From positions 1 through 64,000 of IMG/VR virus record IMGVR_UViG_3300022821_000013: a stretch of 64,000 bases of DNA. One strand, given 5' to 3'. This DNA is from a virus. The notes beneath the pieces were generated by a model that saw only the letters and a program-made list of their open reading frames with translations, did no database searches and was not told where the DNA came from. A program made the position numbers and the translations under genes. This document shows positions 1-6,578 of this stretch, piece by piece. Numbering within the stretch: the first letter of the stretch is position 1; each line of letters starts with the position of its first letter.

Positions 1-76
1 AATAAACCCATTTATTATTTGAATTGTATATATTTATTTCATCAGTTACATTGATATATAATATTTTAAGTATCAT
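1..76 (-). CDS. Repeat-family protein, N-terminal part only (runs off window)
   Basis: The first 25 codons read MILKILYINVTDEINIYNSN and onward, the same leader as the neighbouring repeat proteins, with Lys2 replaced by Ile. Its ATG overlaps the TGA stop of the next gene upstream (ATGA), which implies translational coupling. The rest lies outside the window. Function is unknown. Confidence 0.7.
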   Translation of the reverse strand, partial: MILKILYINVTDEINIYNSNNKWVY

Positions 77-573
77 TTCTTAGGTCTGTTATCCGTTATC
101 ATACCATTACTATCTTCATAATAAATTCTATTGTTATTAGAATCAAATTCTTTTTTTACCCAAAATCCATTACTATCTTCATAATAAATTTCAAGACTGT
201 TAGAATCAAATTCGCTTTTTGACCAATATCCATCACTATCTTCATAATAAATTCTATTGTTATTAGAATCATATTCTCTTTTTACCCAATTTCCATCATT
301 ATATTCACAATAAATTTCATTATTATTAGAATCAAATTCGCTTTTTACCCAAAATCCATCATTATCTTCATAATAAATTTCAAGACTGTTAGAATCATAT
401 TCTCTTTTTGACCAATCTCCATTACTATCTTCATAATAAATTCTATTGTTATTAGAATCAAATTCGCTTTTTACCAAATCTCCATTACTATTTTCCCAAT
501 AAATTTCATTATTATTAGAATTGTATATATTTATTTCATCAGTTACATTGATATATAATATTTTAAGTTTCAT
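73..573 (-). CDS. Tandem aromatic/acidic repeat protein (type A leader)
   Basis: After the leader MKLKILYINVTDEINIYN the protein consists of about six copies of a ~21-residue unit of the form DSNNNEIYYEDSNGFWVK, ending in RPKK. The unit resembles MORN_2 or YD/RHS-type beta repeats, but the family is my inference. A longer reading frame starts at 600. I chose the ATG at 573 because all paralogues begin with this leader, and because this ATG overlaps the stop of the upstream gene by a few bases. There is no signal peptide and no catalytic motif. Function is unknown; a carbohydrate- or protein-binding scaffold is possible. Confidence 0.75.
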   Translation of the reverse strand: MKLKILYINVTDEINIYNSNNNEIYWENSNGDLVKSEFDSNNNRIYYEDSNGDWSKREYDSNSLEIYYEDNDGFWVKSEFDSNNNEIYCEYNDGNWVKREYDSNNNRIYYEDSDGYWSKSEFDSNSLEIYYEDSNGFWVKKEFDSNNNRIYYEDSNGMITDNRPKK

Positions 574-1063
574 ATCTATCATAATAAACAAACACATCAT
601 TCAAATCATCACTATTTAATACATTAAAATCATCATCTACTTCAATAGTAAATGTTTTTAATGGCATATTTCTATGTTTAATATATTGTGTTGATGATAT
701 TGATTTTCCATTACAAGTAGCAGTACCAGTCCACACACTACCATCTGGATTTAACCATTGTATAGCACTGATATAGTAAAATCTACCATCTTCGGTTTCT
801 CTAAATACATCAGAACGTCTTATATTTTTATTATTATCATTAAATTCATCGTCTTCATACGTTAAAGGTGATATAGGTTCAAAATTAGCTAATTTGTTAA
901 ATATATCAATTACTATTCTTGCTGAATAACCAGAATGTCCTTGTTTACTGAATGTTGTTATTAATTCCATAATTGCATTATACAACATACCATCGTACAT
1001 AGCTTCTTTACTATCTACACCTGCCAAACGTAATTCTTTTTGTGCGTGTTCTATCAATCCCAT
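563..1063 (-). CDS. Conserved phage-type hypothetical protein
   Basis: This 166-residue soluble protein is not recognised with confidence. Its N-terminal half is helical, with a GHSGYSA motif near residue 43. Its C-terminal half is beta-rich and reads like a small sheet (WLNPDGSVWTGTATCNGK, then KTFTIEVDDDFNVL). The N-terminal pattern resembles small hypothetical proteins common in tailed phages. It has its own promoter directly upstream and its stop overlaps the start of the next repeat protein, so the two are probably co-expressed. Confidence 0.65.
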   Translation of the reverse strand: MGLIEHAQKELRLAGVDSKEAMYDGMLYNAIMELITTFSKQGHSGYSARIVIDIFNKLANFEPISPLTYEDDEFNDNNKNIRRSDVFRETEDGRFYYISAIQWLNPDGSVWTGTATCNGKSISSTQYIKHRNMPLKTFTIEVDDDFNVLNSDDLNDVFVYYDRYET

Positions 1064-1087
1064 TTAATATTCCCTTATTATAATTTA

Positions 1088-1119
1088 CAAACTTACGAAA
1101 AAGAAATGATATATACAAG
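1088..1119 (-). promoter_or_regulatory. Bacteroidota-type phage promoter
   Basis: On the minus strand a -33 CTTG is followed after exactly 20 bases by TAAGTTTG (-7, matching TAnnTTTG). It begins right after the upstream gene's stop and lies 25 bases before the next start codon. It is one of twelve near-identical sites. Confidence 0.75.
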
Positions 1120-1121
1120 TT

Positions 1122-1559
1122 TTATTTTTTAGTTCTACTATCTATTATAGTTCCATCATAATTTTCCCAATAAATTTCATTATTATTAGAATCATATTGG
1201 ATTTTTACCCAAAGTCCATTACTATTTTCACGATAAAGTATATTACCATTAGAATCAAATTCTTTTTTTACCCAAAGTCCACTACTATATTCACAATAAA
1301 GTTCATTGTTATTAGAATCAAATTCTTTTATATAAAAGAATCCATTACTATGTTCACAATAAATTAGATTGTTATTAGAATCGTATTCTTTTTTTACCAA
1401 AAGTCCATCATGATTTTCCCAATAAATTTCATTATTATTAGAATCATATTGGATTTTTACCCAAAGTCCATTACTATTTTCACTATAAACCCATTTATTA
1501 TTTGAATTGTATATATTTATTTCATCAGTTACATTGATATATAATATTTTAAGTTTCAT
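1122..1559 (-). CDS. Tandem aromatic/acidic repeat protein (type A leader)
   Basis: The 145 residues are a type A leader (MKLKILYINVTDEINIYN) followed by about five ~21-residue repeats with the core DSNNNEIYWEN..GLWVK, ending RTKK. One repeat replaces the aromatic strand with FFYIKE, a variant that recurs in paralogues across the window and suggests recombination between copies. Its ATG overlaps the stop of the next upstream paralogue by 4 bases. Function is unknown. Confidence 0.75.
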   Translation of the reverse strand: MKLKILYINVTDEINIYNSNNKWVYSENSNGLWVKIQYDSNNNEIYWENHDGLLVKKEYDSNNNLIYCEHSNGFFYIKEFDSNNNELYCEYSSGLWVKKEFDSNGNILYRENSNGLWVKIQYDSNNNEIYWENYDGTIIDSRTKK

Positions 1560-1993
1560 TTCTTAGGTCTGTTATCCGTTATCATACCATTACTATCTTC
1601 ATAATAAATTTCATTATTATTAGAATCAAATTCGTTTTTTACCCAAAATCCATCACCATCTTCATAATAAAGTTCATTGTTATTAGAATCAAATTCCTTT
1701 TTTACCCAAAATCTATTACTATCTTCATAATAAATTTCATTATTATTAGAATCAAATTCGTTTTTTACCCAAAATCCATCACCATCTTCATAATAAAGTT
1801 CATTGTTATTAGAATCAAATTCCTTTTTTACCCAAAATCCATCACTATCTTCACAATAAAGTTCATTGTTATTAGAATCAAACTCTCTTTTTATCCAATC
1901 TCCATTACTATTTTCAAAATAAACCCATTTATTATTTGAATTGTATATATTTATTTCATCAGTTACATTGATATATAATATTTTAAGTTTCAT
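1556..1993 (-). CDS. Tandem aromatic/acidic repeat protein (type A leader)
   Basis: This 145-residue paralogue is exactly the same length as its downstream neighbour. Two consecutive repeat pairs (ELYYEDGDGFWVKNEFDSNN, then EIYYEDSN) are almost duplicated inside the protein, which points to recent repeat expansion. It ends ITDNRPKK. It sits between two paralogues with minimal spacing, so it is probably part of one transcript. Function is unknown. Confidence 0.75.
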   Translation of the reverse strand: MKLKILYINVTDEINIYNSNNKWVYFENSNGDWIKREFDSNNNELYCEDSDGFWVKKEFDSNNNELYYEDGDGFWVKNEFDSNNNEIYYEDSNRFWVKKEFDSNNNELYYEDGDGFWVKNEFDSNNNEIYYEDSNGMITDNRPKK

Positions 1994-2002
1994 TTTATTT
2001 TA

Positions 2003-2512
2003 TTATTCCTTCTCTTTAATTATTTCTACATCAAATCCAATTAATTCACATATTTCTTTATGAGTTAATCTTTTAACTTCTTTAGGTCTGTTATCTATTA
2101 TAGTTCCATCACTATCTTCATGATAAATTAGATTGTTATTAGAATCAAATTCTCTTTTTGACCAATCTCCATCACTATCTTCATAATAAATTTCATTATT
2201 ATTAGAATCATATTCTTTTATATAAAAGAATCCATTAATATCCTCATGATAAATTTCATTACTATCAGAATCATATTCTCTTTTTACCCAATTTCCATCA
2301 TTATATTCCCAATAAATTTCATTATTATTAGAATCAAATTCGCTTTTTACCCAAAATCCATTACTATCTTCACGATAAATTCGATTATTATTAGAATCAA
2401 ATTCTCTTTTTACCCAAAATTCATCATTATATTCCCAATAAACCCATTTATTATTTGAATTGTATATATTTATTTCATCAGTTACATTGATATATAATAT
2501 TTTAAGTTTCAT
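2003..2512 (-). CDS. Tandem repeat protein with helical C-terminal tail
   Basis: A type A leader is followed by about six ~21-residue repeats. Unlike its neighbours it carries a charged C-terminal extension (RLTHKEICELIGFDVEIIKE). That tail is shared with paralogues 24 kb away at 26-28 kb, which have a different N-terminal leader. The tail looks like a short helix-turn-helix segment. The mix of leaders and tails across the family is evidence of modular shuffling. Function is unknown. Confidence 0.75.
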   Translation of the reverse strand: MKLKILYINVTDEINIYNSNNKWVYWEYNDEFWVKREFDSNNNRIYREDSNGFWVKSEFDSNNNEIYWEYNDGNWVKREYDSDSNEIYHEDINGFFYIKEYDSNNNEIYYEDSDGDWSKREFDSNNNLIYHEDSDGTIIDNRPKEVKRLTHKEICELIGFDVEIIKEKE

Positions 2513-2518
2513 TTTATT

Positions 2519-2698
2519 TTATTTTATAAAATATCGTACTAAATACACACGATTCACAATCGAGAGTTCATTGAGTTCCAAAATCATAATGTTATTTGGA
2601 TAAGAAGATTTATGTGTATTGTATACACGTACAAGCAACTTATCTATTATATTTGATAAATTGTGGTTATTGGTATTGTATATACATTTAAGTTTCAT
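2519..2698 (-). CDS. Small hypothetical protein with leader like the repeat family
   Basis: A 59-residue protein begins MKLKCIYNTNNHN, echoing the type A leader, but contains no repeats. A GTG three codons upstream is possible. I prefer the ATG because it overlaps the upstream TGA (ATGA). It may be a repeat-family relative that lost its repeats. Function is unknown. Confidence 0.5.
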   Translation of the reverse strand: MKLKCIYNTNNHNLSNIIDKLLVRVYNTHKSSYPNNIMILELNELSIVNRVYLVRYFIK

Positions 2699-2943
2699 TT
2701 TATACACTCATGTTTTTGCTTTATGAGTTGTTGTAATTCTACATTCTTTTCTGCAACTATTCGTTTACATTCATTTCGGTATATAGTAGCTTTATCCCAT
2801 ATAGTTTCTTCATATCCGTGCGTTGGAAGCTCATATCTAGTATTTAAAATGGTTTCTAATTCATTTATTACCATTTCACACTCAAATATATCTTTATCAA
2901 TTCCAGTTAATCCGTCATCGATGGTTGAGTAAAATTGTGTCAT
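2695..2943 (-). CDS. Small helical hypothetical protein
   Basis: The 82-residue protein is strongly helical and charged (for example CKRIVAEKNVELQQLIKQ), probably a coiled coil or small bundle. No family was recognised. It is the first gene after the promoter at 2969-3001 and overlaps the next gene by 4 bases. Confidence 0.6.
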   Translation of the reverse strand: MTQFYSTIDDGLTGIDKDIFECEMVINELETILNTRYELPTHGYEETIWDKATIYRNECKRIVAEKNVELQQLIKQKHECIK

Positions 2944-2968
2944 ATTAAATCTAATAATTAATAATATA

Positions 2969-3001
2969 CAAACTTACGAAATTAAATTGATATAAACAAA
3001 T
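2969..3001 (-). promoter_or_regulatory. Bacteroidota-type phage promoter
   Basis: Minus-strand TTTG, 20 bases, then TAAGTTTG. It lies 26 bases upstream of the 82-residue gene and downstream of the first tRNA cluster. Confidence 0.75.
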
Positions 3002-3058
3002 TTTATTTTAATGATATGTTAAATTTAAAAGTCGAAGTATAGATGTACTTCGAAAATG

Positions 3059-3143
3059 CGGAAATAAAAGGAATCGAACCTTCATCTCGTTTTCACGATT
3101 GACTCTTTAGCAAAGAGTTTGCTACACCAATTGCCGTATTTCC
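3059..3143 (-). tRNA. tRNA-Ser(GCT)
   Basis: The acceptor GGAAATA/TATTTCC is perfectly paired. The anticodon stem ACTCT/AGAGT closes loop TTGCTAA with anticodon GCT. A long class II variable arm and the T arm GAAGG-TTCGATT-CCTTT are present, with discriminator G. The 3' CCA is not encoded. Confidence 0.88.
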
Positions 3144-3155
3144 ATTTTTTTAGTG

Positions 3156-3242
3156 TACCGGTAGGAAGATTTGAACTTCCAAGTGTATCTTCGTTTACCC
3201 ACGAGTCTAAATCGCGTGACTTTACCATTTGTCTATACCGGT
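3156..3242 (-). tRNA. tRNA-Leu(TAG)
   Basis: The acceptor ACCGGTA/TACCGGT is perfectly paired. The D stem is GAC/GTC. The anticodon stem CGCGA/TCGTG (one G-U) closes loop TTTAGAC with anticodon TAG. A long variable arm is present and the T stem is GGAAG/CTTCC, with discriminator A. CCA is not encoded. Confidence 0.88.
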
Positions 3243-3250
3243 AGATTTGT

Positions 3251-3323
3251 GGACACATATCGGATTTGAACCGATAACCCCCATATTGCAAGTATGGTGC
3301 TTTCCCAATTAAGCTAATGGCCC
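3251..3323 (-). tRNA. tRNA-Ala(TGC)-like, with mismatched acceptor stem
   Basis: The D arm (GCTT/AAGC), anticodon arm (CCATA/TATGG around CTTGCAA, anticodon TGC) and T arm (ATCGG-TTCAAAT-CCGAT) are sound. The acceptor strands GGGCCAT and ATGTGTC pair at only five of seven positions: 3-70 is G-G and 4-69 is C-U. The G3-U70 pair that normally specifies alanine is therefore absent. It may be decaying or charged by another route. Confidence 0.7.
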
Positions 3324-3330
3324 ATTATTG

Positions 3331-3385
3331 TATGATATATCATTCATATTATATGGATTATATGTTATATGAATGACATATCATA
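3331..3385 (-). other. 19-bp hairpin between tRNA genes
   Basis: Arms at 3331-3349 and 3367-3385 pair over 19 positions around a 17-base loop. The single imperfect pair is A-C on the plus strand but a G-U wobble in minus-strand RNA, which supports an RNA structure in the sense of the tRNA transcript. It may be a processing hairpin or terminator inside the cluster. Confidence 0.6.
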
Positions 3386-3391
3386 CTAATG

Positions 3392-3463
3392 TTGAGTGGG
3401 GTGGGGTCGAACCACCGAATGTCGGCTTCAAAAACCGATGCCTTACCACTTGGCTACCACCCA
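3392..3463 (-). tRNA. tRNA-Gln(TTG)
   Basis: The acceptor TGGGTGG/CCACTCA pairs fully with one G-U. The D stem is GCC/GGC. The anticodon arm TCGGT-TTTTGAA-GCCGA carries TTG. The T arm is GGTGG-TTCGACC-CCACC and the discriminator is A. Confidence 0.88.
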
Positions 3464-3471
3464 ATATATTG

Positions 3472-3544
3472 TACGAATGAATGGATTCGAACCATCACTG
3501 AACGAGGTTTAAACTCGATCCCTCTTCCGTTGGGGTACATTCGC
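3472..3544 (-). tRNA. tRNA with anticodon TAA but a short variable loop (Leu?)
   Basis: The acceptor GCGAATG/CATTCGT pairs with one G-U at the end. The D stem is CCC/GGG. The anticodon loop TTTAAAC gives TAA, which would read UUA (Leu). The stem TCGAG/CTCGT has a T-T mismatch at its base. Leucine tRNAs normally have a long variable arm, yet here it is only five bases (TCAGT) before the T arm GATGG-TTCGAAT-CCATT. Amino-acid identity is therefore uncertain. Confidence 0.7.
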
Positions 3545-3552
3545 ATTTTTGT

Positions 3553-3640
3553 TGTAGGTGGTGAGAGATTCGAACTTAGCTATAGTATGAACTAACCAGA
3601 TTTACAGTCTGGCTGGGATCTCCAACTCCCGTACGACGCA
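3553..3640 (-). tRNA. Degenerate tRNA-Tyr(GTA)-like gene
   Basis: The anticodon arm CCAGA-CTGTAAA-TCTGG is intact (GTA), the D arm GGGA/TCCC is present, and a class II variable arm (TTAG/CTAA) fits tyrosine. The 5' acceptor strand TGCGTCG does not pair with the 3' strand, which reads like a normal Tyr end (..CACCACC). The T stem is also broken: CTCTC on the 3' side has CTAAG opposite. It may be a decayed tRNA, or its halves may need another partner. Confidence 0.5.
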
Positions 3641-3646
3641 TTAAAG

Positions 3647-3733
3647 AGGAAGTTGGGGCAGTCGAAACCCCATTGCCTTATTAGGGGCTTAGCTGTTTTC
3701 AAAACAGTTTGCTACACCAATTGCTGAACTTCC
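3647..3733 (-). tRNA. tRNA-Ser(TGA)
   Basis: The acceptor GGAAGTT/AACTTCC is perfect. The anticodon stem CTGT/ACAG closes loop TTTGAAA with TGA. The class II variable arm has a GCC/GGC stem. The T arm GGGGT-TTCGACT-GCCCC includes one U-G pair. The discriminator is T, unusual for serine. Confidence 0.82.
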
Positions 3734-3743
3734 ATAAAAAGAA

Positions 3744-3775
3744 AAAATCTCGTCTATTTTATTAGAGGAGATTTT
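3744..3775 (-). terminator. Rho-independent terminator upstream of tRNA cluster 1
   Basis: An 8-bp stem AAAATCTC/GAGATTTT is followed on the minus strand by a run of six Ts. It separates the small ORF upstream from the tRNA cluster. Confidence 0.65.
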
Positions 3776-3806
3776 ATTTCATATTCATTATATAATTTTA
3801 TTTTAT

Positions 3807-3920
3807 CTAATTAATAACATAAATATCCCCTACCATCGAATCCAGAGCAGTCGCTAACGACCACAATGTGATTGGTTGTAATATACTCGGTTGTTGATAT
3901 GTTATTATTGTATTTTTCAT
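3807..3920 (-). CDS. Small ORF (37 aa) before tRNA cluster 1
   Basis: An uninterrupted 37-codon frame begins MKNTIITYQQPSILQPITLW. It starts a few bases after a conserved TATCTCTATTTAT element and ends just before a terminator. A similar arrangement (element, small ORF, terminator, tRNAs) recurs at 6.9-7.1 kb, although the peptides are not alike. No family was recognised, and coding is plausible rather than proven. Confidence 0.4.
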   Translation of the reverse strand: MKNTIITYQQPSILQPITLWSLATALDSMVGDIYVIN

Positions 3921-3926
3921 CTTATA

Positions 3927-3960
3927 TATAAATAGAGATAAGTTTCTCGTAAATTAATTA
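3927..3960 (-). promoter_or_regulatory. Conserved intergenic block, possible second-class promoter
   Basis: The minus-strand block TAATTAATTTAC, then a short A-rich stretch, then TATCTCTATTTAT recurs almost unchanged at 7098-7131. Each copy lies just upstream of a small ORF. It lacks the TTTG/TAnnTTTG boxes, so it may be a late promoter. Related TATATTTAT motifs precede genes at 34.8, 45.8 and 52.4 kb. Confidence 0.4.
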
Positions 3961-4118
3961 TATCGATATGTTGGACTCGATACCAACAAAAACGATTCTC
4001 CCACGCACGTCAACCCACATAAAACTTAATCTAATAAGAAGCACTGACTCCTACTTTACTTATGTTAGGCGTGTCTATCTTTCACCAATATCAATATAAA
4101 TTAATTTACGAGAAACTT
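3940..4118 (-). ncRNA. Candidate structured RNA closed by a ~30-bp stem
   Basis: Positions 3940-3959 and 4099-4118 are a perfect 20-bp inverted repeat. After a one-base bulge the pairing continues for ten more positions (3960-3969 with 4088-4097). The only imperfect pair there is C-A on plus but G-U in minus-strand RNA, which favours a minus-strand RNA. The stem encloses ~118 bases, including a tRNA T-arm-like hairpin (GTTGG-TATCGAGT-CCAAC) next to the closing stem. The right arm overlaps the last codons of the 101-residue gene. I recognise no known RNA family. Confidence 0.45.
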
Positions 4119-4406
4119 TTCTTTATCTAAAGTTGCTAATACCCTATAAAATAAAATCCCATTTTCAGTTTTGAATTGAACCTTAATCGGTCTAATACTT
4201 CTTGTTCCTGTTCTGATGGATTTTGTTACTTGTTCTGTACCATCATTATCTATAAAAGTAAGTTCATATCCCAATTGTTCACCATAGACCATAGAATCTA
4301 AATTAAACTTAGTATCTGTTTCTTCCCAATTACCATATGAAGATATTTCATCTTCCACTGTAGATTCTGTTATGAACCTTTTAAATTTATCGAATTCATT
4401 TGTCAT
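4101..4406 (-). CDS. Hypothetical protein
   Basis: The 101-residue protein has a helical N-terminus (FDKFKRFITESTVEDEISSY) followed by beta-like segments. No family was recognised. Its last codons form one arm of the 20-bp inverted repeat, so the 3' end of the message probably folds. It overlaps the upstream 309-residue gene by 4 bases, suggesting coupling. Confidence 0.6.
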   Translation of the reverse strand: MTNEFDKFKRFITESTVEDEISSYGNWEETDTKFNLDSMVYGEQLGYELTFIDNDGTEQVTKSIRTGTRSIRPIKVQFKTENGILFYRVLATLDKEKFLVN

Positions 4407-5332
4407 TGTACATTCCCTATATATTTAGTGTCTATATGACATCCATCTTGTTCTATATTATCTATGCTTATTATCAATATACTACCGATAACATTAAAAT
4501 AAAACGTAGTATTTTTATTCGTACCTTGTATTTCATATCTAATATTCATATTCTCACTGGTCAACGCTATAGTAGTAGTTGAACCATGAGATTCACAATT
4601 ATAGTCATCATGATCATCTTGTATTTCTATAGTTTCAAATCCTACTAAATGAGATTGCAAGAATTGAATTACTTGTTGAAAATTGATTCTTATATTATCA
4701 ATTAATAAACATGTAGTGTCAGCATCTGGTTTTATATAATCGCTTACTTGTAATTGTTTCGTTTTACCATTATACGACATAAACTTTATATATTCATCGT
4801 TATAATCATCTTTTATTTTTATAGTTCTTATTTGTTTATGCTCATTATACAATTTAGTATTTATATGTGTTTTTATCTTAGTTAATCTATCATTTAAAAC
4901 TTCATATTTAGACACTAAATCATTTAATACAGATAACCATTCTTCAAATTGACTTATGAATTTATCTATATCTTCTATCGTAGAAATGGAAAATGTAATT
5001 GATTGTAATTTGTCAAGTTGTTTCCACTTTGGGAATTTGTAAGAATGATACTCATCATAACAACACCCATAACCGTATCTATTGTGTAGACTTCTAAGTG
5101 GTTTAACTTCGATTGTAATTCGTTCGTCATTATTATTATATGTTACATCTATATCACCAAAATCTTGATAATTACCAATTATACTAAAACCGTCTGTGTT
5201 ATAGCTATTACGTTCCATAGATTCTGTAATTGCATTCCAAAATAGTTTATTATGTGTTTTATTTCTACATAAATCATATAATATAGTTGTTAAACTTATA
5301 GTTTTACTTTCATTCTTCTTCTTCCAGAACAT
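4403..5332 (-). CDS. Hypothetical protein with central coiled coil
   Basis: The 309-residue soluble protein starts MFWKKKNESKTISLTTILYD. Residues 70-80 (DERITIEVKPL) could be a nuclease-like strand, but I see no complete PD-(D/E)XK core. Residues ~115-170 look like a coiled coil. The C-terminal third is beta-rich with HDDYNCESHGS. Function is unknown. It is coupled to the next gene by a 4-base overlap. Confidence 0.6.
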   Translation of the reverse strand: MFWKKKNESKTISLTTILYDLCRNKTHNKLFWNAITESMERNSYNTDGFSIIGNYQDFGDIDVTYNNNDERITIEVKPLRSLHNRYGYGCCYDEYHSYKFPKWKQLDKLQSITFSISTIEDIDKFISQFEEWLSVLNDLVSKYEVLNDRLTKIKTHINTKLYNEHKQIRTIKIKDDYNDEYIKFMSYNGKTKQLQVSDYIKPDADTTCLLIDNIRINFQQVIQFLQSHLVGFETIEIQDDHDDYNCESHGSTTTIALTSENMNIRYEIQGTNKNTTFYFNVIGSILIISIDNIEQDGCHIDTKYIGNVQ

Positions 5333-5368
5333 TTTTACTCTCTTTTTTTTAATGTATTCTTAATATGT

Positions 5369-5839
5369 CTATTTAACTAAGTCATCTCTTAATTTAGTTA
5401 AGACCTTTCCTAACAAATTTAAACCTAACCACTGTTCAGGGTCTTGTGCTCTTGGATCATCTTCAAGTAAACCAATACCCCAAATCTTATCACATGGAGA
5501 AGCATCAACTAAAGTTTTATCTTTAGTATCAAGTAATTTATTTAATAATTTTTCGTTTTGTGTGAACTTTGCATGGTTTCCTTTATATACAATTTCTTCA
5601 CATACAACTGACCATTTTTCAGCAATGAAATTTGAAACTTCTCTACCTAGTTTCTTCTGTTGTTTTGGATGTAAAGTATTCATAATCTTTGAAGCAGTTA
5701 ATTCATCACCAAAGAATAAAGCCTTTTGTTGCATCATATACTGTTCTGTACAATTATACATATCACCATCTATTTCAAATTTACAAGGATGCCATTGACT
5801 AAATGGCCCTGACCAGAAAAATTCATAATTCTCATTCAT
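5369..5839 (-). CDS. NADAR-domain N-glycosidase (YbiA/RibX-like)
   Basis: The 156 residues match the NADAR/YbiA family over their whole length. FFWSGPFSQWHPCKF lies near residues 7-21, TEQYMMQQKA at 31-40, KIWGIGL at 118-124 and WLGLNLLGKVL at 137-147. Family members hydrolyse N-glycosidic bonds in riboflavin intermediates, and some reverse ADP-ribosylation of nucleobases. In a phage this suggests counteraction of an ADP-ribosylating or NAD-linked host defence, which is inference. It has its own promoter and stands alone before the RNase H-fold gene. Confidence 0.85.
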   Translation of the reverse strand: MNENYEFFWSGPFSQWHPCKFEIDGDMYNCTEQYMMQQKALFFGDELTASKIMNTLHPKQQKKLGREVSNFIAEKWSVVCEEIVYKGNHAKFTQNEKLLNKLLDTKDKTLVDASPCDKIWGIGLLEDDPRAQDPEQWLGLNLLGKVLTKLRDDLVK

Positions 5840-5875
5840 AATGTTATTTTTTTAATATCGTTTAAAATAATAATA

Positions 5876-5908
5876 CAAACTTACGAAAAAATAATGATAT
5901 AAACAAAT
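5876..5908 (-). promoter_or_regulatory. Bacteroidota-type phage promoter
   Basis: Minus-strand TTTG, 20 bases, TAAGTTTG. It lies directly upstream of the NADAR gene and just after the stop of the RNase H-fold gene. Confidence 0.75.
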
Positions 5909-5909
5909 T

Positions 5910-6389
5910 TTATTTTCTATTAGCTATTAAATCAGCTGCACACGTTGCAGCAGGTGCATTTGGTTTTGCAAATACATCAAACCCTAAACTTTTAAGCCAA
6001 CCTACAGCCGCAGGATATGCTATATTAGATTTATATTTAGCTTCTGAATTTAAATCGATATGGATTTCTACAGGTTCTTGTAAAATATCTTGTATTTCTT
6101 CGGCTATACATTTAGATTTCTCTACTTCAGTCCAAAGCATTTCAAATATAGATAATTCTTTTTTATGTTTATCCATAGAATATATTAAATGAGCACCTTT
6201 ATTGTATCCATCAGTTCCATAATAAAACATAGCTATCACGGTAACATAAATAACTTTTTTAGATGCCTTCTTATATTTTGAATCCGATCCAACTGCTATT
6301 TTAGCATCAGGATTCATTTCAATGAATTTCTGAACATGTAAAATCCAATCATCAATTATTTCGTTTGTTTGGAATGTCTTGAAATACAT
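5910..6389 (-). CDS. DUF458/YkuK-like RNase H-fold protein
   Basis: The 159-residue protein resembles the YkuK/DUF458 family. An IAVGSDSK strand with the acidic residue of an RNase H fold lies at residues 31-38. VIYVTVIAMFYYG follows around 46-58, IHIDLN near 108-113, and a C-terminal AKPNAPAATCAADLIANR segment whose Asp could be a fourth ligand. The length matches the family. A nuclease role is expected from the fold but not shown. It is followed upstream by tRNA cluster 2. Confidence 0.7.
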   Translation of the reverse strand: MYFKTFQTNEIIDDWILHVQKFIEMNPDAKIAVGSDSKYKKASKKVIYVTVIAMFYYGTDGYNKGAHLIYSMDKHKKELSIFEMLWTEVEKSKCIAEEIQDILQEPVEIHIDLNSEAKYKSNIAYPAAVGWLKSLGFDVFAKPNAPAATCAADLIANRK

Positions 6390-6407
6390 ATATACCTTAG
6401 TTTAAAG

Positions 6408-6480
6408 AGGTGAATCCCAGATTCGAACTGGGGTAAACGAGTTTGCAATCCGTTGTCTGAAACCACTCGACTAATTCACC
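6408..6480 (-). tRNA. tRNA-Cys(GCA)
   Basis: The acceptor GGTGAAT/ATTCACC is perfect with discriminator T, as expected for cysteine. The D stem is GTC/GAC. Loop TTGCAAA carries GCA. The pair closing the anticodon loop is A-C, a mismatch. The T arm is CCCAG-TTCGAAT-CTGGG. Confidence 0.85.
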
Positions 6481-6492
6481 ATTATTATATTT

Positions 6493-6567
6493 TGTACCCA
6501 AGGTAGGATTCGAACCTTTATCTCCAATTGGAGGTAGGATAATGTTGCCAATTACACCAAATGTACA
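6493..6567 (-). tRNA. Degenerate tRNA-like gene (Gly TCC or Trp CCA)
   Basis: A D arm (GTGT/ACAT around AATTGGCA) and a T loop TTCGAAT are visible. The T stem 3' strand CCTAC lacks a matching 5' strand, the acceptor strands pair only at four outer positions (GTAC/GTAC), and the anticodon region CCTCCAATTGG can be read as TCC with a C at position 33, or as CCA. It is probably a decayed or unusual tRNA. Confidence 0.45.
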
Positions 6568-6578
6568 TTTCTAACGAG

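Noticed and set aside
2246-2458. Plus-strand open frame over the repeat genes
   Set aside because: It is the antisense of tandem repeats, with an Ile/Phe-rich translation typical of a shadow frame.
3389-3595. Plus-strand frame across the tRNA cluster
   Set aside because: It covers tRNA genes and reads their conserved bases; no protein features.
3931-3940. T4 late promoter TATAAATA on the plus strand
   Set aside because: The plus strand has no genes downstream, so I treat the motif as part of the minus-strand block instead.
3970-4087. Group I intron or tmRNA inside the 30-bp stem
   Set aside because: I could not find the group I core elements or a tmRNA tag; left as an unassigned structured RNA.
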